This document shows positions 1 through 7,754 of a stretch of DNA of 40,212 nucleotides, in pieces (position 1 is the first letter of the stretch; each line of letters starts with the position of its first letter). The DNA lies in contig JAVEUP010000058.1 in assembly GCA_034005525.1 (NCBI GenBank), positions 1 through 40,212 on the forward strand. The letters run 5' to 3'. A program made the translations under genes and the position numbers. Below the pieces are notes generated by a model. That model made no database searches, had not been told where the DNA came from, and saw only the letters and a list, made by a program, of their open reading frames with translations. This stretch comes from PWXP01 sp034005525 (GTDB lineage: Bacteria > Planctomycetota > Planctomycetia > Pirellulales > Thermoguttaceae).

Positions 1-690
1 ACTCTCAGCATCGTCGACCTGATTCAAGCCGGCACGCTGAACGTGAAAATGTCCGCCTACGCAATGCGGGCGATGGCCAACGGCGCCTCGCTGCTGACGG
101 GTGCCCGACCCGGCGGGGCGGGAAAATCGACGCTGCTTGGGGCGATTCTCGGGCTCCTGCCACCCGACGTACGGATCGTCACGGTCGACGGATCCGACGT
201 CATCCAGCAGGGCCTTGCCCAGCCCGCTGATGAGCCGGCCTGCTACCTGGCCCACGAGATCGGCTCGGGCCACTGGTACGGCTACATTTGGGGACAGGAC
301 GTGGCCGACTTCTTCTCGCTTGTCGCCGGGCGCCGCCGTATCGCTTCCTGTCTGCACGCGGACACGCTGGCAGAACTGACGGGCATCCTCCGCTCACCGC
401 CGCTGCGGGTCAGGGAGGCGGCCCTGGAGCGTGTGGGCCTGATTCTGTTCATTCACGTGGTTCCGGGGCCGGGCGCTCGGCGCCGCGTGGTGAGCTTTTG
501 GGAGGCGGATGGGGCAGGTGGGCATCGAGAGGTCTTCCGCTGGAACGCGGCTGCCGACACCTTCGAGGCCAATGGCGATCTGCACAAGCCCGCCGAGATG
601 GATCGGTACGAGGGCTTCATCCGGGGGCTGGTGGACACGGGAGATGTGGAGACGGAGGCGGTTATGCGTCGGGTGACAAATTTCCTATGA
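1..690 (+). CDS. P-loop ATPase, secretion-ATPase-like, 5' partial
   Basis: The reading frame is open from base 1, so the gene begins outside the window; the GTG at 43 and ATG at 49 are internal candidates, not a proven start. The visible part has a Walker A motif (GARPGGAGKST) followed by a hydrophobic strand with VTVDG. A later SCLHADTLAEL segment recalls the HA(N/D) segment of type II/IV secretion ATPases of the TadA/VirB11 kind. A variable C-terminal part follows. The strands and the histidine fit that superfamily, but no secretion or pilus genes are visible here, so its partner system is unknown. It could equally be a stand-alone ATPase. The family assignment is inference from motifs; that it is a P-loop NTPase is directly visible. 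Confidence 0.6.
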   Translation, partial: TLSIVDLIQAGTLNVKMSAYAMRAMANGASLLTGARPGGAGKSTLLGAILGLLPPDVRIVTVDGSDVIQQGLAQPADEPACYLAHEIGSGHWYGYIWGQDVADFFSLVAGRRRIASCLHADTLAELTGILRSPPLRVREAALERVGLILFIHVVPGPGARRRVVSFWEADGAGGHREVFRWNAAADTFEANGDLHKPAEMDRYEGFIRGLVDTGDVETEAVMRRVTNFL

Positions 691-1043
<353 letters not shown>

Positions 1044-1059
1044 AGCACGGAAACCACCG

Positions 1060-1087
1060 ATTATACACAAGCAATTGAAGGAATCAA
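1060..1087 (-). promoter_or_regulatory. promoter of tRNA-Pro
   Basis: On the minus strand a TTGATT -35 (1082-1087), a 16-bp spacer and a perfect TATAAT -10 (1060-1065) end about 17 bp before the tRNA 5' end. The spacing fits a transcription start some 10 bases upstream of the tRNA. Confidence 0.75.
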
Positions 1088-1274
1088 GTGGAACAACACC
1101 GATCCCCTCCGACTCTTGGCTCTTCCGTTTCCAGATGCGAACGGTGCGGTGCCCCGTAGGAGTCTCAGCTTGAACCGGCAAGAAGACGCCCCTCAAACAC
1201 GGGTCTCCAACCATGGCGGCTACACCCAGAATACGGAACATCACTGATTCCAGAATTCCAGCCTCTTCCTTCGA

Positions 1275-1327
1275 TATATAGTATTGACAGCATATTCGGA
1301 TAGCCGTATATTAGAAAAGCACTATAT
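1275..1327. promoter_or_regulatory. operator-like palindromes over the promoter
   Basis: An imperfect palindrome with 8-bp arms, ATATTCGG (1292-1299) and CCGTATAT (1304-1311), covers the spacer and the -10 box. A perfect 7-bp inverted repeat, ATATAGT (1275-1281) and ACTATAT (1321-1327), flanks the whole promoter. A repressor bound to either would block RNA polymerase. The ArsR-type protein encoded at the end of the operon is the obvious candidate ligand-sensing repressor; this is inference. Confidence 0.5.
1284..1312 (+). promoter_or_regulatory. sigma70-type promoter of the sulfur/Hdr operon
   Basis: TTGACA (1284-1289) and TATATT (1307-1312) are separated by exactly 17 bp, an almost ideal housekeeping promoter. 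The expected start is near 1319, only about 7 nt before an ATG at 1326. Confidence 0.8.
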
Positions 1328-1421
1328 GATGATTGCGGCTTTGGTCGCCATATTAGGTGTTCCAGTGATGGCTTTTCGGGGGGGCGAGTGTTGCCATTGT
1401 TGCCGACCGTCCCGCCGATAG
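1326..1421 (+). CDS. putative 31-residue Cys-rich leader peptide
   Basis: The open frame begins with two ATGs (1326 and 1329) about 7 nt after the inferred transcription start, so translation would be leaderless or nearly so; no good ribosome-binding site is visible. It encodes a hydrophobic N-terminal half (MMIAALVAILGVPVM), then a Gly-Gly-Glu turn, a CCHCC cluster at residues 22-26 and a basic end before TAG. Cys codons are rare, so four in five positions immediately upstream of persulfide-transfer genes suggests a cysteine-responsive attenuator. Mycobacteria are known to use leaderless polycysteine short open frames this way. A long hairpin follows at 1460-1503. It might instead be a chance frame or a tiny membrane metal-binding protein. 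Confidence 0.4.
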   Translation: MMIAALVAILGVPVMAFRGGECCHCCRPSRR

Positions 1422-1459
1422 GCGAGGGCTGGAATGGGTTTAATTGTTCTCGGTTGAGC

Positions 1460-1503
1460 GGAGGCATCGGACTTGGTGGCTGCGCCATCCGGCGAAAGCC
1501 TCC
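1460..1503 (+). promoter_or_regulatory. stable hairpin in the operon leader
   Basis: GGAGGC (1460-1465) pairs with GCCTCC (1498-1503), enclosing an inner stem GGTGGC/GCCATC (1475-1480 with 1484-1489, one G-U) and a TGC loop. No U-tract follows, so it is not a simple intrinsic terminator. It lies between the Cys-rich open frame and the ribosome-binding site of the DsrE2-like gene. Confidence 0.5.
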
Positions 1504-1545
1504 TAAGTGATCAACGGTTTCTACACCCAGAAGGAAAGCGAAGTC

Positions 1546-1908
1546 ATGGCGAAGAAGATGTTGGTGTTTTGCGGCTCTGACGATCCCCACAAGGCGTTTC
1601 CACCGTTTATGCTCGGCTGTGGCGCGTTGGCGGTTGATACGGAATTGACGCTGTTCTTCACACTTACCGGGCTGAACATTATCCGGAAAGGCGGAGCGGA
1701 AAAGATCGAACTGTCCGGCGCGCCGAATACGCTGCCGGGCTTTCTGAAGATTGCCCGGGAGAACGGGGCTCGACTGATTGCCTGTTCGGCGGCATTCCCG
1801 ATCGTGGGAGTAAGCGAAAATGACTTCATCGAGGGCGTTGAGTTCGGCGGCGTGGCCGAGTTCGTATCGCTGGCTGAAGAAGCCGACGTTGTGCTGACAT
1901 TCTGCTGA
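1546..1908 (+). CDS. DsrE2-like sulfur-carrier protein
   Basis: The product is 120 residues, starting at the ATG at 1546 behind AAGGAAAG; the frame also extends 13 codons upstream, but without a matching ribosome site. It has the flavodoxin-like DsrE/DsrF layout: an N-terminal strand (KKMLVFCGSDDPHKAF), a hydrophobic TLFFTLTGLNII segment and the LIAC strand ending at Cys80, followed by SAAFPIVGVS. Cys80 matches the persulfide-carrying cysteine of the DsrE2-type family. The chain ends with Cys120. Such proteins pass sulfane sulfur to TusA, whose gene is next, 148 bp downstream. It is the first structural gene of the operon leading to the Hdr/Qmo-like complex. The family call is confident; the exact sulfur donor is unknown. 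Confidence 0.85.
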   Translation: MAKKMLVFCGSDDPHKAFPPFMLGCGALAVDTELTLFFTLTGLNIIRKGGAEKIELSGAPNTLPGFLKIARENGARLIACSAAFPIVGVSENDFIEGVEFGGVAEFVSLAEEADVVLTFC

Positions 1909-2056
1909 GACAGGTCATTGATCGCCACCTTCGTCTTTCATTAGCCGTTCACCGGGAGAGTTCCCTTTGCTTGGATCGGTGGAGACTACCTGCACCACGA
2001 CCCTGTTACCCGTTCTTTCTACAGCGTTATTCTGAAGCACAAGAGGAGTTGAATCC

Positions 2057-2311
2057 ATGAGTGAAATCAATCTTGAAGCACTCGAAGCGGCCAAGGTGGT
2101 TGATGCGCGAGGTTCCGCATGTCCCGGCCCGCTTTTGGAAGCGAAAAAGGCCATTGGCTCGGTATCCGTGGGCCAGACGATCGAGATTTGGTCGGGCGAT
2201 CCTTCGACGAAGAATGATCTCCCCAAATGGGCCGCGAAGGTCGGCCACGAATTCATGGGGTCGGTGCCTGCGGAAGGGTACGATCGGATTTTCATCACGC
2301 GCAAGAAATAA
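2057..2311 (+). CDS. tusA: TusA-family sulfur carrier
   Basis: This 84-residue protein has the TusA/SirA signature DARGSACPGPLLEAKKAI. Cys22 lies in the CPxP motif, the site that holds a persulfide. The two-layer alpha/beta fold is apparent from the following GQTIEIWSGDP and the C-terminal YDRIFITRKK strand. An AAGAGGAG ribosome site precedes the ATG. TusA proteins carry sulfur for tRNA thiolation, molybdenum-cofactor maturation or dissimilatory sulfur metabolism. Position between a DsrE2-like protein and Hdr-like redox genes points to the dissimilatory or redox role. A short N-terminal helix (NLEALEAAKV) extends before the core. Confidence 0.93.
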   Translation: MSEINLEALEAAKVVDARGSACPGPLLEAKKAIGSVSVGQTIEIWSGDPSTKNDLPKWAAKVGHEFMGSVPAEGYDRIFITRKK

Positions 2312-2421
2312 CGGCTGTTATAAGAGTAAGAGATGGGCGCGTCGTGGCCGGCAAACGACCGCTGATCGTGGTTGCGCCCGGCCCACCCTGGTCGGCCCGG
2401 TGTGTGAAAGGATGGTGATTT

Positions 2422-2862
2422 ATGCCCAGTGTCGACTACGACACGCTGCCGAAAATTCTCATTCTGGCAACGGAGGCCTGCGCATATCCGGGCGCAGATT
2501 ATGTGGGACAAATCCACGCTGAGTACTTTACGAACACCTACATTGTGCGGGTACCCGCCCCGGTGATTCTTCCGGAAGACTTCTACTTGCGCTGTTTCGA
2601 GAAGGGAATCGCCGGCATTCTTGTGATGAGTTGTGGTCACGAGTGCCCCTACCCCGGCGCTTATGATGCGCTTGCGGCACGGATTTCGCGGGTACATCAG
2701 CAGATGGCCGAGCGCGGGGTCCGACCCGAGCGACTACGGTTATGTGCGATATGTTCAGTATGTTCCAGAGCGTTTCTGAACGAAGTGAACCAGATGCAAG
2801 ACAAGGTTCTTCGCGCCAACGCCGAGACTGAGAAACGCAATCCGATGGCAACGATGGAGTGA
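2422..2862 (+). CDS. MvhD/FlpD-family iron-sulfur electron-transfer subunit
   Basis: The product is 146 residues. The pattern matches the delta subunit of methyl-viologen-reducing hydrogenase: an N-terminal strand ending in Cys20 (TEACAYPGADYVGQ), a central FEKGIAGILVMSCGHECPYPGAYDA with Cys71 and Cys75, and a terminal cluster RLCAICSVCSRAFLNEV with Cys108, 111 and 114. This subunit holds a [2Fe-2S] cluster and hands electrons to HdrA in methanogens. In QmoB the same domain is fused to an HdrA domain. Here it is free-standing and directly precedes hdrA, whose start touches its stop codon. The run of three Cys near the C-terminus looks unusual for the family. Confidence 0.85.
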   Translation: MPSVDYDTLPKILILATEACAYPGADYVGQIHAEYFTNTYIVRVPAPVILPEDFYLRCFEKGIAGILVMSCGHECPYPGAYDALAARISRVHQQMAERGVRPERLRLCAICSVCSRAFLNEVNQMQDKVLRANAETEKRNPMATME

Positions 2863-4223
2863 TGATGGATACCAAGGAAATCGAAGTAGACACCCTGATC
2901 ATTGGCGGCGGCATTGCCGGCCTCCAGGCCGCCATTGATCTGGCTGACCAGGGGTTTGAGGTGCTCATCGTTGAGAAGCAACCGAGTATCGGCGGGAAGA
3001 TGATTGGTTTGAGCAAGGTTTTTCCAACGCTTGACTGCTGCAGTTGCATCTGTACACCCCGCATGGCCGAGGCCGAGCATCACCCGAATATCCGGATCAT
3101 GACTTACACCGAGGTAGAGGACGTCACGCGGGACAACGGGCGTTTCGTGGGCAGGGTGGTTGAGAAACCCCGCTATGTCGACCAAGAGAAATGCACTGGT
3201 TGCCGGCTGTGTGAATATGCCTGCGAAATGGAACTCCCGCACGAGTTTGAAGGCAACCTGGGAACGCGGAAGGCCATTTGTGTGCCCTTCAGCAACGCGG
3301 TACCGCAGGTTGCGGTATTGGACATCGATAATTGCCTGCTCTGCGGCCGTTGCGAGAAGGTCTGTCCTACCGGGGCAATCGATTTTTTGCAGGAGCCTCG
3401 GCACGTGCGCGTCGATGCGGGTGCGATCATTGTGGCCACCGGATACGAGATGCTCCCGGCCGGTTTCAAGAAGGAATACGGCGGGGGGCGGCTGCGGAAT
3501 GTCCTTACCGCGCTCCAAATGGAGCGGCTGCTGGCGCCGCATGGACCGTACGGACGCGTTTTGCGCCCGTCGGACGGCAAGGAACCCGACTCGATTGCAT
3601 TTGTTCAATGCGCGGGTTCCCGGGACCGCTCCGCAGGCGTTCCCTATTGTTCGCGCGTGTGTTGCATGTACGCGGTGAAGCAGGCCATGCTTCTTAGTGG
3701 CACGCTACCGTTGGCCGACCTGACGATCTACTACATGGACATTCGCGCGTTCGGCAAGGGATTCGAGCAGTTCTACCAGAACGCAAAGGCCATGGGCGTC
3801 GAGTTCGTGAAGGCCAAGGTGGCGCAAATCACCGAAGACGAACAGAATAATCCGGTCGTGCGCATTGAAGTCATGGAAGAAGATGGGCGGGTTGAAGAGC
3901 GGACGCACGACATGCTGGTGCTTTCGTTGGGACTTGTTCCGGCATGGAATCCGGCGGAGGCGGGCCTGGCTGCCCCGGCGGCCGATGGGTTCGTCTGCTG
4001 CACGGAACCGTCGCTGGCGCCGTGCCGCACGCCGGAAGAAGGTGTTTTCGTGGCCGGTGCGGCCGCCGGGCCGAAAGACATTCCCGACTCCGTTGTCGAA
4101 GCCGGTGCTGCCGCCATGGAAGTTGCGACCTACCTGCGGGGCCGTTCTTCCAGTCGTCTTTCCGGTAGAGAATCCGGTGGCAAAACAAACGATCAGATGG
4201 TTCTGGCAGATGTGGAAGGATAG
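2862..4223 (+). CDS. HdrA-like FAD/iron-sulfur subunit (QmoA-related)
   Basis: About 453 residues. An N-terminal Rossmann FAD site (DTLIIGGGIAGLQAA) is followed by a Cys cluster LDCCSCICTPRM, equivalent to the extra-cluster motif of HdrA. Two [4Fe-4S] motifs come next, CTGCRLCEYAC and CLLCGRCEKVCP, then the second half of the thioredoxin-reductase-like fold with VQCAGSRD, GVPYCSRVCCMYAV and VFVAGAAAGPKDI. HdrA proteins bind FAD and distribute electrons among iron-sulfur partners, in some cases by bifurcation. ATG at 2862 or 2865 (or GTG at 2859) can start it; all overlap or abut the MvhD stop, so the two are translationally coupled. QmoA of sulfate reducers is the closest functional analogue, but the two ferredoxin motifs make it HdrA-like in layout. 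Confidence 0.9.
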   Translation: MMDTKEIEVDTLIIGGGIAGLQAAIDLADQGFEVLIVEKQPSIGGKMIGLSKVFPTLDCCSCICTPRMAEAEHHPNIRIMTYTEVEDVTRDNGRFVGRVVEKPRYVDQEKCTGCRLCEYACEMELPHEFEGNLGTRKAICVPFSNAVPQVAVLDIDNCLLCGRCEKVCPTGAIDFLQEPRHVRVDAGAIIVATGYEMLPAGFKKEYGGGRLRNVLTALQMERLLAPHGPYGRVLRPSDGKEPDSIAFVQCAGSRDRSAGVPYCSRVCCMYAVKQAMLLSGTLPLADLTIYYMDIRAFGKGFEQFYQNAKAMGVEFVKAKVAQITEDEQNNPVVRIEVMEEDGRVEERTHDMLVLSLGLVPAWNPAEAGLAAPAADGFVCCTEPSLAPCRTPEEGVFVAGAAAGPKDIPDSVVEAGAAAMEVATYLRGRSSSRLSGRESGGKTNDQMVLADVEG

Positions 4224-4225
4224 AA

Positions 4226-6085
4226 ATGCGCGATCGGCTAAAGGAATCTATGGCATCGGCAAGCGGATGCAAAAGGGAACAGAATCTGCGAATTGGTGTG
4301 TACGTTTGCCATTGCGGCGGAAACATCTCCGACGTGGTGGATGTCCAGAAGGTCGCTGACGCAGCGAGCCGACTGGACGGGGTTGTCGTTGCACGGCACC
4401 ACTCTGCTATGTGTTCCCAGGCCGGCCAGGATCTGGTGATCAACGACATCCGGGAAGAGAATCTGGACCGGGTGGTGATTGCCGCATGCACCCCGGGCCT
4501 TCATGAGCACACGTTCCGCGCGGCGGTGGTGCGGGCGGGACAGAATCCCTATCTCTACGAACACGTCAACATCCGCGAACAGGTAAGCTGGTGCAGCAAA
4601 TCCGATCCGCAGGGTGCAACCCGGAAGGCCATTCAGTTGGTGGCTGCCGGCGTCGCGAAGTCGCGGCTGCTGCAGCCTCTTTCGCCTTTTACCCGAGAGG
4701 TCAGCCGTCACGTTACCGTGATCGGTGGAGGCGTGAGCGGGTTGCGCGCCGCCCGCGACCTGTCGCGCGGCGGATTTGCGGTGACCCTCCTGGAGAAGTC
4801 AGCGGTCCTCGGCGGGCATGTTCTTCAATGGGACCGGGTGTATCCCACCGGCAAGAAGGGCACCGACCTTATCCATGAACTGATTGACGAGGTGATCGCA
4901 GATCAGAATATCGTGGTGCATATGAATGCGGAGCTTTCGGACGTGTCGGGCTGCGCCGGCGATTTCCATCTGGTAGGCCGATATGCGCCGAGCGACGGCA
5001 ACGGACAGCCGGGCTCGCACCCATTCACGCTCCACAGCGGGGCCATTGTGCTGGCCACCGGATTCGAACTCTACGAGCCCGGAAAGGGCGAGTTCGGCTA
5101 TGGCGACCATCCTGAGGTAATCACGCTGCCGCAACTGGAACATATGCTTGCCGAGCAAGGCGATGCCGGGAGTTGTCTCCTGCATAACGGGCAATCAGTA
5201 CGTAGTGTGTGCTTGATCCACTGCGTCGGGAGCCGGCAAATCGAGGGCATCCACCAGCCCGGACCCGACGGCAAGATTCACGACTACTGCTCCCGGACAT
5301 GTTGCACTTCCACGCTCCAGGCGGCAGCCGCGCTTCGCCGCCGGTTCCCCGACGTCCATGTTTATGAACTGTACCGCGACATTCGTACCTATGGGCGGGA
5401 CCACGAATCGTACTACGACGCTGCAGCCGAACGGGGCGTGATATTCCTTCGCTATACACCCGAGCATCTGCCGGTGGTATCTCCGGCGGAAGAAGCCGGC
5501 GGCTACCCGCTACGCGTTACCGTGCGCGATACACTCACCTTTGGCGAGGAGGTGAACCTCCCGGCCGGTCTGGTCGTACTGGCGACCGGAATGCTTCCAG
5601 GTCACCCGGAAATCGTGATTGACCGGTTGAAGCTCTCCCGCAGCGCCGACGGGTTTTTACAGGAGGTCCACCCGAAACTGCGGCCGGTCGAACTGGCGGT
5701 GCGCGGCGTGTTCGTGGCGGGAACGTGCCAGGCGCCCATGGACGTATCGGAAAGCTCCGCCAGCGGATCAGCGGCGGCCTCGAAGGTGGCCGCGCTGCTC
5801 GGAAAGGGAACTATCGAACTTGATCCCTTCCGTGCGAAGGTCGACGCCGACCGCTGCCAGGGGGAAGGCAAGTGTGTGGAGGCATGCCGGCATCAGCGGG
5901 CCGTCACGCTGGTTCATACCGGTGAAAACGGCGGGCACGGCATGCGGGCCGAAGTGAATGTCATGCTGTGCAACGGCTGTGGGATGTGCGTGCCCGCCTG
6001 CCCGCATCAGGCGATCCAGATCGATGGCTGGCATCTGGACCAATTCGACGCAATCGTCGATGCATTGGTAGCGGAGCATGTTTGA
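4226..6085 (+). CDS. second, longer HdrA-like subunit with C-terminal ferredoxin
   Basis: The product has 619 residues and starts 3 bp after the previous stop. The N-terminal domain (RIGVYVCHCGGNI, then VVIAACTPGLHEHTFR) is that of full-length HdrA. Around residue 160 a Rossmann FAD motif follows (VTVIGGGVSGLRAARDL), with GGHVLQWDRVYPTGKKGTDL in place of the usual cluster segment. CVGSRQ, DYCSRTCC and VFVAGTCQAPMDV close the flavin domain. The last 90 residues form a ferredoxin-like tail: DRCQGEGKCVEACRH, a first motif with only three cysteines, and a complete CNGCGMCVPACPH. Paired hdrA genes beside MvhD and an HdrC-cytochrome b recall QmoA/QmoB. It probably moves electrons between the sulfur-carrier side and the membrane subunit. 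The variant first cluster is odd. Confidence 0.88.
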   Translation: MRDRLKESMASASGCKREQNLRIGVYVCHCGGNISDVVDVQKVADAASRLDGVVVARHHSAMCSQAGQDLVINDIREENLDRVVIAACTPGLHEHTFRAAVVRAGQNPYLYEHVNIREQVSWCSKSDPQGATRKAIQLVAAGVAKSRLLQPLSPFTREVSRHVTVIGGGVSGLRAARDLSRGGFAVTLLEKSAVLGGHVLQWDRVYPTGKKGTDLIHELIDEVIADQNIVVHMNAELSDVSGCAGDFHLVGRYAPSDGNGQPGSHPFTLHSGAIVLATGFELYEPGKGEFGYGDHPEVITLPQLEHMLAEQGDAGSCLLHNGQSVRSVCLIHCVGSRQIEGIHQPGPDGKIHDYCSRTCCTSTLQAAAALRRRFPDVHVYELYRDIRTYGRDHESYYDAAAERGVIFLRYTPEHLPVVSPAEEAGGYPLRVTVRDTLTFGEEVNLPAGLVVLATGMLPGHPEIVIDRLKLSRSADGFLQEVHPKLRPVELAVRGVFVAGTCQAPMDVSESSASGSAAASKVAALLGKGTIELDPFRAKVDADRCQGEGKCVEACRHQRAVTLVHTGENGGHGMRAEVNVMLCNGCGMCVPACPHQAIQIDGWHLDQFDAIVDALVAEHV

Positions 6086-6203
6086 TGCGGACTGCGGGTG
6101 GTTTGCCAGCCGGTTTGGGCTGTTGGGCATCTCCACCGCATGGTGGGTCGGGCGATCGGCTGGCTGATGACACATCGAGCACAAATGGAGTCGGAGAGAG
6201 ATC

Positions 6204-6533
6204 ATGACGGAGAAACCGGAACCATCGGCTTCTGCAACCAAGGCGAAGAAGCCTCTTGCAGTGCTCCGTGAGCGCCGGGGGGGTGTGCCGCACCAACTGA
6301 CCGAAAGACAACGGCGGCAGAAGGCCATTCGGAAGAGCATCACCGCTGCCCTGCAGGACGGGGCACGAACAGTCCCTGAGTTAGCCCATGCTGTCGCCTT
6401 GCCTGCCGATGAAGTGTTTTGGCATGTGATGGGCATGAAGAAATACGGGAAGGTTTGCGAGGCCGAACAGGTCGACGGATACTTCCGGTACGCCTTGGTC
6501 CCCGAGTCCCCTGAGACGGAGCATTTGTCGTGA
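6204..6533 (+). CDS. small winged-helix-like protein of the Hdr operon
   Basis: 109 residues; the ATG follows GGAGTCGGAGAGAG. The N-terminus is charged and low in complexity (EKPEPSASATKAKKPLAVL). The C-terminal half looks like a winged helix: a helix at AIRKSITAALQDG, then TVPELAHAVALPADEVFWHVMGMKKYGKV, and a two-strand wing CEAEQVDGYFRYALV. Its stop codon overlaps the start of the membrane subunit by 4 bp (GTGA), so it is made together with the complex. It may be a DNA-binding regulator or, as the tight coupling suggests, a structural or assembly partner. I do not recognise a named family. Confidence 0.7.
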   Translation: MTEKPEPSASATKAKKPLAVLRERRGGVPHQLTERQRRQKAIRKSITAALQDGARTVPELAHAVALPADEVFWHVMGMKKYGKVCEAEQVDGYFRYALVPESPETEHLS

Positions 6534-7690
6534 GCACCACCGTTGACCCAACCCTAGTAGACGAGATTGCCCAATTCGGCTCGGACGACCTGACGCGTTG
6601 TATCCACTGCGGCAATTGCACGGCGGTATGCAAGCTTTCGGGCAATGGCGGCGCGGTATTCCCGCGCAAGACCATCCGATACATCCAGCTTGGCCTGAAA
6701 GACCGCTTGATGGCGTCGACGGAGCCGTGGTTGTGCTACTACTGCGGCGAATGTTCGGATACGTGCCCCCAGCAGGCGCATCCGGGTGAAATCATGATGA
6801 CCATGCGGCGCTGGCTCACCGCGCAGTACGACCGCACTGATCAGGCGGCGCGGGTGTACACATCGCAACGGGCCGTCTGGGCGGTCATCTTCAAGGCTGC
6901 CCTCATTCCGTTGGCCCTGCTGGTTGCTTTCCACGTGGCGACCGGCTTCCGCAATATCGTGACGGACCGGGTGGCTGTGAACTCATTTGCGCCGGTCACT
7001 TGGGTCTGGATTGCCGTGTTGATTCACTTTGCCATGCTAGGGTGGCGGGTCTTGTCGAATGCGACGTGTATGGCACGGTCCATTCTCGCATCGCGCACAG
7101 AACGGGACCGCCCTCGCGTGAGCGATTTCTTGAAGGAATTGAGTTCGCTGGTGGTGCATTTCGTGACACAGAAGCGATGGCTCGATTGCGGCAGGGTTCA
7201 TTATCGTGACTGGACAACGCATGCACTGCTGGTTTCCGGCTATGTGATCATGCTCCTGCTGGTCGTCGGCTTGCTAGGCTGGTTCCAAACGGACAACATC
7301 TATCCCGTGTACCACCCTCAGCGCTGGTTGGGCTATTACGCAACGGCGGCTCTGGTCTATGCCTCTGTGGTCATGCTCCTTGCACGTCTTTGGAAACGCG
7401 ACGCACGATCGACCTTTTCTCAGCACACCGATTGGCTTTTTCCGGCGTTTATTCTGGTTGGGGCCATCACGGGGTTTCTGGTGCATGGGTTCCGCTATGC
7501 CGGGTGGCCCTGGCCAACCTACGGCATGTACGCGTTTCACCTCATGGTAATGATGGCGATGCTCGATAGCGAAGTGGGCATCGGCAAGTGGAGTCACATG
7601 ATTTACCGTCCCCTGGCAATCTATTTGGAAAACGTGATGAAAAGGGCTGAGCAATCCGCGGCAACGACTGGTCGTGCCTTCTCCTCCTAA
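6530..7690 (+). CDS. HdrC/cytochrome b fusion, QmoC-like membrane subunit
   Basis: The 386-residue protein joins two parts. Residues 24-79 carry two [4Fe-4S] motifs (Cys24-x2-27-x2-30-x3-34 and Cys69-x2-72-x2-75-x3-79) as in HdrC. From about residue 115 there are five or six hydrophobic helices with conserved-looking histidines, as in the HdrE/NarI-type b cytochromes. This is the architecture of QmoC, which exchanges electrons with menaquinone. It begins at a GTG overlapping the preceding stop. It should anchor the soluble MvhD/HdrA/HdrA module to the inner membrane and connect sulfur redox chemistry to the quinone pool. No HdrB gene, whose catalytic iron-sulfur cluster reduces disulfides in methanogens, is nearby. 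Confidence 0.9.
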   Translation: MSTTVDPTLVDEIAQFGSDDLTRCIHCGNCTAVCKLSGNGGAVFPRKTIRYIQLGLKDRLMASTEPWLCYYCGECSDTCPQQAHPGEIMMTMRRWLTAQYDRTDQAARVYTSQRAVWAVIFKAALIPLALLVAFHVATGFRNIVTDRVAVNSFAPVTWVWIAVLIHFAMLGWRVLSNATCMARSILASRTERDRPRVSDFLKELSSLVVHFVTQKRWLDCGRVHYRDWTTHALLVSGYVIMLLLVVGLLGWFQTDNIYPVYHPQRWLGYYATAALVYASVVMLLARLWKRDARSTFSQHTDWLFPAFILVGAITGFLVHGFRYAGWPWPTYGMYAFHLMVMMAMLDSEVGIGKWSHMIYRPLAIYLENVMKRAEQSAATTGRAFSS

Positions 7691-7754
7691 ATGGGTGTGA
7701 GCAGTCGGACTGCTGGCATGCAATGGGCGCACCTGTATTGGGATTGGACGATCA

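Larger units (their letters stand above)
1044..1545. other. intergenic region carrying divergent promoters and long operon leader
   Basis: This stretch has no ordinary gene. It holds the tRNA promoter (minus strand), a lone half-copy of the R2 repeat end at 1118-1139 (GGCTCTTCCGTTTC), the sulfur-operon promoter and operator-like palindrome at 1275-1327, a 31-codon Cys-rich open frame at 1326-1421 and a stable hairpin at 1460-1503. The leader from the inferred start near 1319 to the first structural gene is about 225 nt. Confidence 0.7.

Noticed and set aside
7701..7713. GCAGTCGGACTGC inverted repeat after the Hdr operon as a terminator
   Set aside because: The stem is 5 bp and no T-run follows. 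I could not support it as an intrinsic terminator.
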